From NCBI GenBank assembly GCA_965222695.1, contig OZ244967.1, positions 3,162,001-3,226,000 on the forward strand: a stretch of 64,000 bases of DNA, written 5' to 3'. Within the stretch, counting starts at the first letter, position 1. Each line of letters begins with the position of its first letter. Both the position numbers and the translations under genes were made by a program. This DNA is from UBA7957 sp965222695. Lineage in GTDB: Bacteria; Pseudomonadota; Gammaproteobacteria; Granulosicoccales; Granulosicoccaceae. The notes beneath the pieces were generated by a model that worked only from the letters and a program-made list of their open reading frames with translations, was not told where the DNA came from and ran no database searches. This document shows, piece by piece, positions 8,026 through 17,702 of this stretch.

Positions 8026-10009
8026 TGGGATTTTAATCAGCCGCAATGGCATCTTTTGGCTTGCCGGCATGCTTGTACTGACCCAAATGCCTCATAGTCT
8101 GCATTTACCGCTTTGGGTCAGTCTTTCAGGAATCACCCTGGTTTTGGCTAAAACCCTTTTTGCTGAACGGTTTTCCAGATACTTTCCCTCGTTCATATTG
8201 GTCGTACTTGCAATAGCAGCGGGAGTTGCGATAAAACTGCAGTACGGCTATTTTCTGGGACGTGACCCCTGTGTCGCATTTTTATTTTTATTGCTGGCTT
8301 TAAAATTTTCCGAAACCCGCCAACGACGTGATGTCACTCTACTGATTTGTCTATCCGGATTTCTTCTATTCACGCAGTATTTTTATTCTCAAACCCTAAC
8401 GGCAGCCCTGGTCTCCCTGCCGGCTGTATTCGCAATGGGCGGCAGTCTGTATATTCTTCGCGACCACAGTCATGACACCGGAGTAAGACCGGTATTAAGG
8501 ATGATCGGTAGATTGCTGTTACAAGGACTGCCACTGGCAGCGGTTTTATTTGTATTGTTTCCGCGATTATCCAGCCCCTTGTGGAGCCTACCCGATGATG
8601 CATCAGCCAGCACCGGCCTGTCCGATCACATGGCCCCCGGCAGCATCAGTCATTTATCTTTGTCCGATAAGGTCGCCTTCAGGGTCGAGTTCGAGGGTAC
8701 TCCTCCGGCGAAAAAAGAATTGTATTGGCGCGGCCCGGTATTAAGCCTGTTCGATGGTCGCGAATGGTCTGCTTCTGCCCCCGGCTACAGAGCGAACGCC
8801 AGCTCCAGCAATAAAAAGCCCACAAACTACATCGTTACGCTGGAGGCACATCGAAACCACTGGTTGTTCGCATTGGATATGGCGGCGGATTTACCCTATA
8901 ACACTGCCCACTCGGAAGCCACAGCACGGCCTATTGCGCATTTGGACAATAAATACCAATTGCTTTCAGAGAAGGCGATAAACACAACAATTCGGTACAG
9001 ACAGTCGTCCTATATCAGCGACGCCTATTTCGATCCGCAACCGAGATTGTCCGAAAATGCACAGCTGGCTAAAGGTAATCAGAAAACCTACCAATTCGCC
9101 CAAAGGCTACGGCGGCAATACGCCAGCGACAAGCAGCTGATTGCGGCTGTTCTTCGCTGGCTGAATACCGAGAATTTTTACTATACACTCACACCTTCTC
9201 TCCTGGGTGACAACCCTGTCGACGAATTTCTTTTTGATACCCGAGAGGGGTTTTGTGAGCACTATGCAAGCGCATTTGTGTATTTGCTTCGTTCTGCGGG
9301 AATTCCGGCGCGGGTCGTTACCGGCTATCAAGGCGGCGAGATGAATGGAGATTATCTGATTGTCCGCCAGTCCGATGCCCATGCCTGGGCGGAAGTCTGG
9401 TTGAACGGTCTTTGGCAAAGATATGATCCCACTGCTGCAGTAGCACCGTCGCGAGTTATCTCGGGCATGGCTTCAGCCCTGAGTGCAGGCGAACCTATCC
9501 CCTTGTTAGCAAGATTGGACAGGGGCTGGCTCAAACAAATTCAACTCGGATGGGATGCCGTCAATCACAAGTGGCGAAAACACATTATAAATTTCGGCCA
9601 GGATACCCAGTTAACTATTTTCGACAATTTCGGAATGCCAAGTCCGCGACCCTGGCAAATCATGCTGCTGATTTTTACCGTCGCGCTTCTTTGGTCTCTG
9701 ATGATTCTGAAAGTAAGAATCAGCACCAGCGCCGATATGAGCGAAGGGGAGCGGCTTTGGTCAAAATTCATTAATCATTTGCAAAATGCGGGCATGCCAC
9801 CCCAACAGGCTCAGGGACCACTGGATTACTGCACCCGGGCTTGTCAACGCTGGCCGGAACAGGCATCCTTGTTCAATCGAATAACACATATGTTTATACA
9901 ACTTCACTATGGCAAGGACAGTCAAAACGCGATGAGACGCAAACTGCTGCAAAAGCAAATGCAGGTCTGTATAAACAAATTGCCTTCCTCAACGACCCTT
10001 TCCGATTGA
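8015..10009 (+). CDS. tgpA: Transglutaminase-like inner-membrane protein TgpA (DUF3488)
   Basis: 664 residues from ATG 8015, overlapping the DUF58 stop by 11 bases. The N-terminal third holds about five membrane helices (DUF3488). A periplasmic transglutaminase core follows, with the triad Cys in REGFCEHYASAF (about residue 413), His in SDAHAWAEVW (about 453) and Asp in RYDPTAA (about 469). A further membrane helix (about residues 547-566) precedes a cytoplasmic DUF4129-like tail. TgpA of Pseudomonas aeruginosa has a periplasmic transglutaminase domain and is essential there; the cellular substrate is not established. Domain order and length are normal. Confidence 0.92.
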   Translation: MNPSGILISRNGIFWLAGMLVLTQMPHSLHLPLWVSLSGITLVLAKTLFAERFSRYFPSFILVVLAIAAGVAIKLQYGYFLGRDPCVAFLFLLLALKFSETRQRRDVTLLICLSGFLLFTQYFYSQTLTAALVSLPAVFAMGGSLYILRDHSHDTGVRPVLRMIGRLLLQGLPLAAVLFVLFPRLSSPLWSLPDDASASTGLSDHMAPGSISHLSLSDKVAFRVEFEGTPPAKKELYWRGPVLSLFDGREWSASAPGYRANASSSNKKPTNYIVTLEAHRNHWLFALDMAADLPYNTAHSEATARPIAHLDNKYQLLSEKAINTTIRYRQSSYISDAYFDPQPRLSENAQLAKGNQKTYQFAQRLRRQYASDKQLIAAVLRWLNTENFYYTLTPSLLGDNPVDEFLFDTREGFCEHYASAFVYLLRSAGIPARVVTGYQGGEMNGDYLIVRQSDAHAWAEVWLNGLWQRYDPTAAVAPSRVISGMASALSAGEPIPLLARLDRGWLKQIQLGWDAVNHKWRKHIINFGQDTQLTIFDNFGMPSPRPWQIMLLIFTVALLWSLMILKVRISTSADMSEGERLWSKFINHLQNAGMPPQQAQGPLDYCTRACQRWPEQASLFNRITHMFIQLHYGKDSQNAMRRKLLQKQMQVCINKLPSSTTLSD

Positions 10010-10096
10010 AAAAGCCAGCCTTGTTCTGGATCAATGCCGATTCACCGGGCGGGGATTAGAATTGAAACAAAGACGCAGGAATATGTGGGCTTCAAC

Positions 10097-11677
10097 ATGT
10101 CGACTTACCAAACTTCGAAGACATTGATCGACAAGCTCTGCCATAACGGCCAATTCCACGATTCGCCGCTTACTCTACAAATGATAGAAACCCACATTTC
10201 GTGGCTGATACTGGGCCAGGAATATGTCTGGAAGTTTAAAAAGCCGGTAAATTTCGGATTTCTTGATTTTTCAACTCTGGAGAAACGCCGCTTTTTCTGT
10301 GAAGAGGAATTGCGACTCAATCAGCGCTTCGCACCCGAAATCTACCTGTCGGTGGTTAGCATCAACTATACCCCCGACGGCCCCATGATCAATGCTGAAG
10401 GTCCGGCTTTGGAATACGCAGTCAAGATGAGGCGCTTCCCCGACAAATGTCTTTTGCAGGACTTGTTGGATGCCGGGAAGCTCCACACCGAGGTTATTGA
10501 GCAACTGGCCAGTGTTGTTGCCGATTTCCACAAAAATAACACACCTCTCGATCCGGACAGGCACTATTCCGGGCCACAGCAAATCAGTCACTGGTTTGAA
10601 GAAAATATCGAGAAAATACAACCACTGCTTAATACACAAAGCCATATAAAACAGATTCAATTATTACAAACATGGGGAAATGGAAAAATACAACAGCTAC
10701 AGACATTAATCGAACAAAGGCGCAACCACGGCTTTATCCGCGAATGCCATGGTGATCTGCATCTGGGTAATGTTGCTTTTATCAACGGCAAAGTCACCCT
10801 GTTCGATTGCATCGAATTCAATCCGGAACTTCGTTGGATAGATGTTATCAGCGAAATTGCCTTTTTAGTGATGGATTTACTTCAGCAGAAGCAAAGACTG
10901 CTCGCTTACCGGTTTCTGAATCGCTATCTGCAGCTCACGGGCGACTACGACGGAATTCCCCTGCTGAAATACTACTTGATTTACCGTGCACTGGTACGGG
11001 CCAAAGTAGCAGTATTACGCCTGCATCAAAGCGACGAGTGGCAAAAACGGTCAATCATTGATCAATACCAATCCTACGCGGATCTGGCAACATCAATTGT
11101 AAAAACCTATCGACCCGTCTTAATTCTTACCCACGGATATTCGGGTTCGGGAAAGTCCACCTACGCCAAGGCGCTGGCTTGCGCCATCGGCGCTTTGCAC
11201 ATTCGTTCCGATATAGAACGAAAGAGATTAAGCGATCTGGAGGAGCTGGCAAACAGCCATTCGGTCGCCGGCGGCGGTATTTACACCCGGCAAAAAACCA
11301 GGGCCACTTATCAATCCCTGGGGCGAATTGCCGAGACAATTCTAAACTCCGGCTTTTCGGTCATTGTCGACGCCACCTTTGTGGAGGAAAAACAACGCAA
11401 CATATTTCATCGGATTGCCGAAAATTGCGGGGCGGACTACCGGATTCTAAGCCTCGAAGCGCCGGTTTCCGTTCTCGAAAACAGAATAAATCAACGGTTG
11501 TCAGATAAAAAAGATGCCTCCGAGGCTGACACTGAAATCCTGCACAGGCAGATCCGCACCGCCGACCCTCTGAATGTGGACGAACTCGAACACACGCTTG
11601 CAATTGACACCACGAGCATAGGGCCTTATGAGGACACATTAGTCCGGCGCCTCAAGCGCTATATGACCCCTTTTTGA
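10097..11677 (+). CDS. Two-domain protein: aminoglycoside-phosphotransferase-like kinase plus AAA/zeta-like P-loop kinase
   Basis: 526 residues from ATG 10097. Residues ~1-320 are an APH-like kinase fold with the catalytic loop ECHGDLHLGNVAF and the metal-binding LFDCIEFN. The C-terminal ~180 residues are a separate P-loop kinase: HGYSGSGKSTYAKALA is Walker A, followed by RSDIERKRL and VIVDATFVEE. This fusion is common in proteobacteria and is annotated only as a bifunctional kinase; the substrates are unknown, and resistance to aminoglycosides should not be assumed. It is just downstream of tgpA (87-base gap) but probably not part of that function. Confidence 0.85.
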   Translation: MSTYQTSKTLIDKLCHNGQFHDSPLTLQMIETHISWLILGQEYVWKFKKPVNFGFLDFSTLEKRRFFCEEELRLNQRFAPEIYLSVVSINYTPDGPMINAEGPALEYAVKMRRFPDKCLLQDLLDAGKLHTEVIEQLASVVADFHKNNTPLDPDRHYSGPQQISHWFEENIEKIQPLLNTQSHIKQIQLLQTWGNGKIQQLQTLIEQRRNHGFIRECHGDLHLGNVAFINGKVTLFDCIEFNPELRWIDVISEIAFLVMDLLQQKQRLLAYRFLNRYLQLTGDYDGIPLLKYYLIYRALVRAKVAVLRLHQSDEWQKRSIIDQYQSYADLATSIVKTYRPVLILTHGYSGSGKSTYAKALACAIGALHIRSDIERKRLSDLEELANSHSVAGGGIYTRQKTRATYQSLGRIAETILNSGFSVIVDATFVEEKQRNIFHRIAENCGADYRILSLEAPVSVLENRINQRLSDKKDASEADTEILHRQIRTADPLNVDELEHTLAIDTTSIGPYEDTLVRRLKRYMTPF

Positions 11678-11680
11678 AGC

Positions 11681-11709
11681 AGGCTGAGAGATTTAACCAG
11701 GCTCTTAGA
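11681..11709 (+). repeat. Short dispersed repeat related to the MITE end
   Basis: About 29 bases here, containing GAGATTTAACCAGGCTCTTAG, strongly resemble the right end of the MITE and its flank at 17660-17690 (GAGATTTTGAACAGGCTCTT). It lies just after the two-domain kinase stop, between convergent genes. Confidence 0.45.
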
Positions 11710-11730
11710 CGCACTCTTGGAAAACCAGGA

Positions 11731-12546
11731 TCAGAATTCCATTTCCACTTCATAGGCAGTAAATTTACGGATATTGATCACGCCCGAATCGAAGATCAGA
11801 TACTGGCCTTTTATCCCCATTAACTCTCCCTCAAGCTGTGCCTGTTTATCGAAATTGTGGGAAACGATCTTATCCGGATATTCCAGTACCGGATACCGGA
11901 TTTCCTGAATCTGACAATCAAGGGGTTTGACTGCCTCTTCACCCATCTCCGAGCGTATAGCGTTTAACTGCTGACCGATTCGGGGTATGGACTCCCGGGC
12001 CAGCCGTTCCAGATCCAGAGGCTCGGATTCGCCCTTCAGAATGGCTCGCCAATTGGTTTTATCTGCCATATAGTTAGCCAGTGCAATTTCGACCTGGCCC
12101 GATACTTTTCTTGTGGCAACTGAAAAGATCGGTAAAGCCTGACTGGCCCCCTGATCCACCCACCGGGTCGGAATCTGCGAATACCGCGTGATTCCCACCT
12201 TCAGTCCCGATGTGTTAGCCAGGTAAACATAGTGGGAAATCATGCAGTTTTCTTGTGCCCAGTCCGGTTCGCGGCAGGTTCCCTGATCAAAGTGACAGGT
12301 TTCCGGCCTCATAATGCACATATCGCATCGTGCAAGCGATTTCATGCAGGGAAAACAATAACCCTGCGAAAAACTCTTTTTTGTTTTGCGGCCACACGCA
12401 CTACAGTATATATTGCCGGTAAAATTCAAGCTCAGCCTGTTGCCAAGAAGCGGGTTAAGCGGTATCAAAGCGTCACCCACCGGCAGTTGATAGTCGACTG
12501 TGTCCGATAACGTCGACTTCATCTTGGACAGAGTCCCGTAAATCAA
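11731..12546 (-). CDS. DUF2797 domain protein
   Basis: 271 residues (a second possible start is at 12522). The N-terminal half has cysteine pairs typical of metal binding: CSACGRKT, then CFPC, CDMC and a C-x5-C further on. The second half has YVYLANTSGLKVGITRYSQIPTRWVDQGA, a GIY-YIG-nuclease-like core as found in DUF2797. The role of the family is unknown; nucleic-acid binding is inferred only from the fold. It is divergent from the GFA gene and convergent with the two-domain kinase gene. Confidence 0.82.
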   Translation of the reverse strand: MIYGTLSKMKSTLSDTVDYQLPVGDALIPLNPLLGNRLSLNFTGNIYCSACGRKTKKSFSQGYCFPCMKSLARCDMCIMRPETCHFDQGTCREPDWAQENCMISHYVYLANTSGLKVGITRYSQIPTRWVDQGASQALPIFSVATRKVSGQVEIALANYMADKTNWRAILKGESEPLDLERLARESIPRIGQQLNAIRSEMGEEAVKPLDCQIQEIRYPVLEYPDKIVSHNFDKQAQLEGELMGIKGQYLIFDSGVINIRKFTAYEVEMEF

Positions 12547-12615
12547 TATGCTCTCCCGGAAAGGTTGAAAAATTCAGGCTGTTGCAATTCAGACCACTCA
12601 AATTCGAGGTGTTTT

Positions 12616-13047
12616 ATGACAGAAAATACATTTGCCACTGGCCGGTGTTTGTGCGGCAAAGTGAAGTATAGCATTAGATCCGAACCGGTTCGCATGGCTC
12701 AATGTCATTGCGAAGACTGCCGTCGTGCCTCCGGTACAGGGCATATGTCGCTGGCGTTTTTCCAACGCGACGATGTCAATATAGAAGGGGAAACCCACGA
12801 ATACGCATCGACCGCCGACAGTGGCAACATCAACACTCGCTCATTTTGCCCCGAGTGTGGGAGCCGGCTTTTCGGGAGAAACTCCGCCCGACCCGCAATG
12901 ATTGCCATAGCGGTCGGCTCGGCGGACGACAGCAGCTGGTTTAAGCCGAATGCCGTCGTCTACGCCAAATGTCAGCCTGTTTGGGATCTGGTGGATAAGG
13001 AAATACCCGCATTCAGCGAAATGCCGCCGATTCCGCCGCCAAAATAA
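12616..13047 (+). CDS. GFA (glutathione-dependent formaldehyde-activating) family protein
   Basis: 143 residues; the start at 12616 follows GAGGTG at 12606. The zinc-binding cysteines of the Mss4-like GFA fold are all visible: RCLCGKV, QCHCEDCRRASG and FCPECGSRLF. The founding member binds glutathione and was proposed to speed formaldehyde adduct formation, but most members, including this one, have no demonstrated reaction. Single gene, divergent from DUF2797. Confidence 0.88.
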   Translation: MTENTFATGRCLCGKVKYSIRSEPVRMAQCHCEDCRRASGTGHMSLAFFQRDDVNIEGETHEYASTADSGNINTRSFCPECGSRLFGRNSARPAMIAIAVGSADDSSWFKPNAVVYAKCQPVWDLVDKEIPAFSEMPPIPPPK

Positions 13048-13395
13048 CGGATAATCGTATACTGCAAGCTTAAAACCGATCGATCCTATCCGATTTCAAC
13101 CTCAATAAACCGGCGCAGTGATTGCGCTGGACCTATTTGCATACAAATTTATTCTTTTCTCGGCAGAAAACTCTATACATTAGAAGCCATCTCAACACTA
13201 AGCACGCGCGCGCAGCAGCAAGGCGCGCGTTGTTCGAGCAGCGCATATCACGGAAACCGCATAGCGGGGATCAGTGTTGAAATAGTTTCCAGTGACACGA
13301 GAAAAATCGGCTTCCGGACCTAATTCACTGTCATTCCGATATTAAGGTGATTCTTAAACGGATTTGGAGGGTGTCATTAATGACTCCGCACATAG
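13048..13395. other. Intergenic region before the GGDEF-EAL gene, with a possible 10-codon leader ORF
   Basis: No full gene is seen. A GGAGG at 13366-13370 is ideally placed for an ATG at 13380 that encodes MTPHIDGIVF and stops at 13410-13412, overlapping the start of the GGDEF-EAL gene (ATG 13396). The larger gene has no ribosome site of its own at normal spacing, so it may be translationally coupled to this leader. An alternating GC tract (GCGCGCGC) lies near 13205. Confidence 0.4.
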
Positions 13396-15276
13396 ATGGA
13401 ATTGTATTCTGAGAAAAAGGCAAAATTTACCGCGATCCGGCATGAACTGGTCATGTCGATCGGTCATGACCTTGAATTAGGAATAGTGCTTTCGAAGTTT
13501 ATGAACTGCTGCATTCGCAGCCTTGCGTTATGCAGCGCGCATTTCTATCGGTATCCCGGTCCCGAACGAGCAAACCGTTTACAGCATTATCTTACTTTGC
13601 CGGAAGATGCCGGCACTGTCCCGCAAATTGTCGACACCTCTCGGCATCCCGGGACTTGCAGTCCCCTGCAAACAACGGAAGAAGATTTTTACGATTTGAC
13701 CTATTCCCTAAAAGGTATAGGGTTTATCGTTTTACGACGCCGTACAACCGCTATGGATCAGGATCTGATCGAAAGCCTGAACCCGGTGATAGAACGACTC
13801 TCGAACAGTTGCCAGGCTTGTCTTCGACACGAAAAACTGGTCAGGGAACTGCATTCCACGAAACACGGCAATGACTCCGGTGAGTTTGACTCCATACCGG
13901 ACCCTCTAACAAAACTGCCCGGACGTCCACCGCTATACCGGTATCTGCACAAACTCCTGGAAAAACCAACAAACGGTTCGGCTTTCGGCACCATCTACTT
14001 TATCAATATTGATCGATTTAAACGGGTCAACGATACGCTGGGTCACGCGATCGCCGATCAGCTTTTAGTGGCGGTCTCCGAAATACTGAAAAAAAGTATT
14101 CGGGCCGGCGATTTTCTGGCCCGCATGGGTGGGGACGAATTTGCTCTCGTCACCTGCAACCCGAGCAATAGCGAGTGTCGGTCACGGACGATCGCCCGCG
14201 ACATGGCCGGTCGAATTGTGGACGCCGTCAGGCAACCCATGCAGATCAAGGACTACAATTTTCAGATCTCTGTAAGTATCGGAATTGCATTGTTCCCACA
14301 GCATATTCACGGCGACAAAGACGCCATATTCAACAGCGAACAGCTGCTCAGATTCGCTGACATCGCCATGAATCACGCAAAATACCAAGGCAGGGACCGC
14401 TGGGAATTTTTCAAGCCGCAGATGCAAGCCCGCAACGATAAGCGGATTTTGCTGGAAAAGCGACTGCGCAAAGCGTTGCACAACGATGAATTTCAAATAC
14501 ACTATCAACCCATGGTCACGCCAAACGGCCGCATTATCGGCGGAGAATTGCTGCTCCGCTGGTACAGTCCTGAACTGGGATCCGTTCCGCCGGTCGAATT
14601 TATTCCGATCGCCGAAGAAACGGGCTTAATCAGGGAAATCGGTGAATGGACCCTCAGGGAGGCTTGTCAGTTCATTCGGAAAATGACACAGGGTGAATGC
14701 AAAAACCGGCTGAAAAACTTTCAATACTTAAGCGTCAACGTCAGTCCGAAACAGTTCAAGCAAGCGTCGTTTGCCGATAATGTTCTGAGTATTGTCAGGC
14801 AAAACCGGATCAACCCTTCTCATCTGCGGTTGGAAGTGACAGAGGGCGTCGCCATCGATGACATTTCCGATACCGTCAGAAAAATGCAACAACTGCAGGA
14901 CATCGGCATTTCATTTTCACTGGATGATTTTGGTACCGGATATTCTTCGCTTTCCTATCTGCATAAACTGCCCTTGCAAACGATTAAAATCGATCGGTCC
15001 TTTGTCACCAATATCAATGAACGCACCGAAAACCAGGCTATAGTTGACGCCATAGTAGCCATGGCGGAGCACATGGGAAAGAGCTGCACCGTTGAAGGCG
15101 TGGAAACGCTTGATGATCTGGCCTATTTCCTGGGGGTTCAGATTCATGCCATGCAAGGCCATTGTTTTTCACCGGCGCTTACCGAACGCGAATTTACGGA
15201 TATATTGCAAAACAGCGTGATATTCGACGTTCATACAATCGATAAACTGGGGAAATACCGATTCACCGGCCTGTAG
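13396..15276 (+). CDS. Diguanylate cyclase/phosphodiesterase (GGDEF-EAL)
   Basis: 626 residues. The first ~150 form an unrecognised, perhaps GAF-like, sensory part. The GGDEF domain has an intact GGDEF at about 245-249, preceded at the usual five-residue spacing by RAGD, the product-inhibition I-site. The EAL domain reads ELLLRW in place of EALLRW, and keeps SVNVSP, EVTEG, DDFGTGYSS, KIDRSF and VEGVET, so metal and substrate ligands are present and phosphodiesterase activity is plausible. No membrane segments are seen, so it should act in the cytoplasm on c-di-GMP. It is convergent with the hydantoinase gene. Confidence 0.92.
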   Translation: MELYSEKKAKFTAIRHELVMSIGHDLELGIVLSKFMNCCIRSLALCSAHFYRYPGPERANRLQHYLTLPEDAGTVPQIVDTSRHPGTCSPLQTTEEDFYDLTYSLKGIGFIVLRRRTTAMDQDLIESLNPVIERLSNSCQACLRHEKLVRELHSTKHGNDSGEFDSIPDPLTKLPGRPPLYRYLHKLLEKPTNGSAFGTIYFINIDRFKRVNDTLGHAIADQLLVAVSEILKKSIRAGDFLARMGGDEFALVTCNPSNSECRSRTIARDMAGRIVDAVRQPMQIKDYNFQISVSIGIALFPQHIHGDKDAIFNSEQLLRFADIAMNHAKYQGRDRWEFFKPQMQARNDKRILLEKRLRKALHNDEFQIHYQPMVTPNGRIIGGELLLRWYSPELGSVPPVEFIPIAEETGLIREIGEWTLREACQFIRKMTQGECKNRLKNFQYLSVNVSPKQFKQASFADNVLSIVRQNRINPSHLRLEVTEGVAIDDISDTVRKMQQLQDIGISFSLDDFGTGYSSLSYLHKLPLQTIKIDRSFVTNINERTENQAIVDAIVAMAEHMGKSCTVEGVETLDDLAYFLGVQIHAMQGHCFSPALTEREFTDILQNSVIFDVHTIDKLGKYRFTGL

Positions 15277-15300
15277 ATGACGCAATTTCTGAATCTGTTC

Positions 15301-15318
15301 AGAGCCTGTTTAAATCTG
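15301..15318 (-). repeat. Short dispersed repeat related to the MITE end
   Basis: AGAGCCTGTTTAAATCTG lies between two convergent gene ends. It matches, in the same orientation, the outer end of the MITE at 17528 (AGCGCCTGTTCAAAATCTCT) with a few changes. Confidence 0.4.
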
Positions 15319-17313
15319 CGGTTGCCCGGTAGCGCTTGCGATCACGGTCGATTCAAAAAAAACATAGCCATCTATGTCGTGATTGACAGCGTTCTCTTCC
15401 CGCTTGATTCTTATCGTTGGGTTTTTCGCTCCTGCCTTTAATGCAAGCTTAATGGCCTTCTCGCTTGCCAATCGTTCCGCCGCTCCGTAGGCATCCTGCA
15501 ATCGATTAAAGTTTTCCGGCCCCTGGTCTGCGTGAACCCGGAAAATTCCTTGTTCCGGCTGAGTAATGACAACTCTGGCATTTTGCAACACACGCCCTGC
15601 AATCGCACCTATCGCATTGGCTACCTCCGCATGTTCAGGAATAGCCAATTCGAGTTTGAGTTTCTCAGCCGCACGCGGAAAATAACAATGAGCCGGAGCA
15701 CCCACACCGATAAGCGGCAGCGAGTTTGCGAATTTCAGTTGAAAGACGGATGTATCGCCGGTGTGCGGTCCGTCCAGCAGCAAGGCTCTTAACATATCGG
15801 CATAGCGCCTGATCTGTGCATTTTCGGTTATACCCAGCTGATTCAAGCCGGCCATAATGATCACTTCGCTGATATTACTGGAAATCAACTCCATGACCGC
15901 ACGGCAGGGGCCGATCGCGTCGTCTTTTTTCCATTGCCCGAATCCGTACAGGTGACGCATTTGCCGGGCCCATAGACGCGCTGCGAGAACCGCTCCCTCG
16001 TTGCACCAATGGTGAGTCTGGTCGAGAACGTGGGCGGCATCCGATGGCGTAAAACCGGAATAGAGAATTAATCCCAACCTGTGCAATCTGGCCGTTGCCC
16101 TGCTCAGTTCACGGTCCTGCAAGGCAAGCCGTTCTATTTCCACCGGACCTTTCTCCAGCAGGCGCCAAACCTGAACCTCGTGTTTATCAAGCCGCTCAAG
16201 CAGACACGGATCCTCCTGGTACCGCAAAGCAAAGCGATTCTGCCTTGGTGTAGGTGGATCATTTATCTGCCTGTTCAAGGCCTTCAGCGTATGGGGATAA
16301 AGCTGAGTCAGCAGACAGACCGGCATCACCCGCCTCGGGCCGATTTCCATACCTGAGCCTGCTTTAAATCGCACCTCACTATCGCCACCCAGCCCGATGG
16401 AATAGACTTTGACCGCCTCGGTCATAGGCCGCCAGTCTCCGATCACCGCGCCATCGGTGCTGGTCTCCAGCCGCCCTTCATGCACAACGGCCACATCCGT
16501 GGTGGTGCCGCCCATGTCCGCAACAATAGCGCTCTTATGACCACTGAGGTAACAAGCGGCTATCACACTGGCGGCTGGGCCGGACAAAATGGTTTCGATG
16601 GGGCGGCTGATTGCGGTTTCCGCGTTTATCAGCGAGCCATCACCTTTAACCACCATAATGGGTGCATCGATGGAGAGTGCCTTCAGCGATTTTTTTACTG
16701 CCAGCAGTAATTTGTGGATATAACCGATCAAGCGGGCATTAAGTGCCGCGGTCAAGGCACGCCTTGGCGCATCCAGCATACCGGCCAGCTGATGACCGCA
16801 AGTCACCGGTATTCCGCTGATCGAGTCGATCAGTGACGCCAGTTGTAGCTCATGAGCCGGATTTCGAACTGAAAAATGAGCGGATACTGCAAATGCGGAT
16901 ACCGATTTGTGGTACTTCTCAACAGCCGCCCGGGCTGCATTCAGGTCAAGAATTGTATTTTCCGAGCCGCCGGCATCATGGCCGCCTGCAATCCTGACGA
17001 CAGGGCTTTCATTCAGAAACTCTTTGATTTGACTTCGTTGCAGTTCCGATTCACTGTAACCGGCCAGAATGACAGCGATTTTACTGCCGTGTCCTTCGAC
17101 AACCGCATTGGTGGCAAGTGTGGTAGATAAGGAAACCAGGGTAATTTGGCTGCGCAGATTGTCTGGCAGTTTCCGCACGGCTGCGTCTATTCCCAGCGAT
17201 AGATCGTGCCTGACCGTCAGAGATTTTGCGGTTGCCAAAACCCCTTTTCGGTTATCAAACAATACCGCATCGGTAAAAGTACCCCCGGTATCTATGCCTA
17301 ACATGCAAGCCAT
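15310..17313 (-). CDS. Hydantoinase/oxoprolinase family protein (HyuA-type)
   Basis: 667 residues from 17313 (an in-frame start at 17304 is equally possible). The N-terminus MLGIDTGGTFTDAVLFD is the ATP-binding start of HyuA/oxoprolinase subunits, and ADMGGTTTDVAVVHEGR is the second phosphate loop of the actin-like fold. These enzymes hydrolyse cyclic amides such as hydantoins or 5-oxoproline at the expense of ATP, usually with a HyuB partner. No HyuB gene is present here, so the substrate and partner are unknown. Convergent with the GGDEF-EAL gene. Confidence 0.85.
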   Translation of the reverse strand: MACMLGIDTGGTFTDAVLFDNRKGVLATAKSLTVRHDLSLGIDAAVRKLPDNLRSQITLVSLSTTLATNAVVEGHGSKIAVILAGYSESELQRSQIKEFLNESPVVRIAGGHDAGGSENTILDLNAARAAVEKYHKSVSAFAVSAHFSVRNPAHELQLASLIDSISGIPVTCGHQLAGMLDAPRRALTAALNARLIGYIHKLLLAVKKSLKALSIDAPIMVVKGDGSLINAETAISRPIETILSGPAASVIAACYLSGHKSAIVADMGGTTTDVAVVHEGRLETSTDGAVIGDWRPMTEAVKVYSIGLGGDSEVRFKAGSGMEIGPRRVMPVCLLTQLYPHTLKALNRQINDPPTPRQNRFALRYQEDPCLLERLDKHEVQVWRLLEKGPVEIERLALQDRELSRATARLHRLGLILYSGFTPSDAAHVLDQTHHWCNEGAVLAARLWARQMRHLYGFGQWKKDDAIGPCRAVMELISSNISEVIIMAGLNQLGITENAQIRRYADMLRALLLDGPHTGDTSVFQLKFANSLPLIGVGAPAHCYFPRAAEKLKLELAIPEHAEVANAIGAIAGRVLQNARVVITQPEQGIFRVHADQGPENFNRLQDAYGAAERLASEKAIKLALKAGAKNPTIRIKREENAVNHDIDGYVFFESTVIASATGQPQI

Positions 17314-17527
17314 TCTTATTGATATCAAGGCCCGGGATTCTGCACCACAGTGCCACCCTCTCACTCAAAAATTCATCGTACCGAGGTTTAGTGTAAGGAC
17401 AAATACCGGCGGAAAATAACGTCAGCGCGACCTTTAATGAACCGAGCAGACTCCTCCCGGCCCCCCGTGTCAGTGGATATCGCATCGGTTCAGGTTGTAC
17501 GAGTATTTTCTTGGACATGCTCTAAGC

Positions 17528-17683
17528 GCCTGTTCAAAATCTCTGTGTCGTCGCGAGAATACGCTGATTTGAGTCAGATTTTATTCTGATTGGAGGCGCA
17601 TAGTGGTTATACGCAACGACGATCAGGAGGAAATCTGGCCAAACTCAACGAATTCGCAGTAGGCACAGAGATTTTGAACAGGC
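17528..17683. mobile_element. 156 bp MITE related to IS66-type element ends
   Basis: GCCTGTTCAAAATCTCTGTG at 17528-17547 is repeated as a perfect 20-base inverted copy at 17664-17683; the symmetry continues outward over CTAAG with one mismatch. The interior encodes nothing. Its left part (GCGAGAAT, then GCTGATTTGAGTCAGATTTT, then ATTCTGA) recurs in the DNA upstream of the IS66 TnpA relic at 36.9 kb, so this is most likely a non-autonomous derivative mobilised by an IS66-type element. Confidence 0.75.
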
Positions 17684-17702
17684 TCTTAGGCCCACTTCCG
17701 GA

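Noticed and set aside
10097..11677. Aminoglycoside resistance gene
   Set aside because: The APH-like fold is fused to a P-loop kinase, a chromosomal housekeeping-type architecture; nothing points to antibiotic modification.
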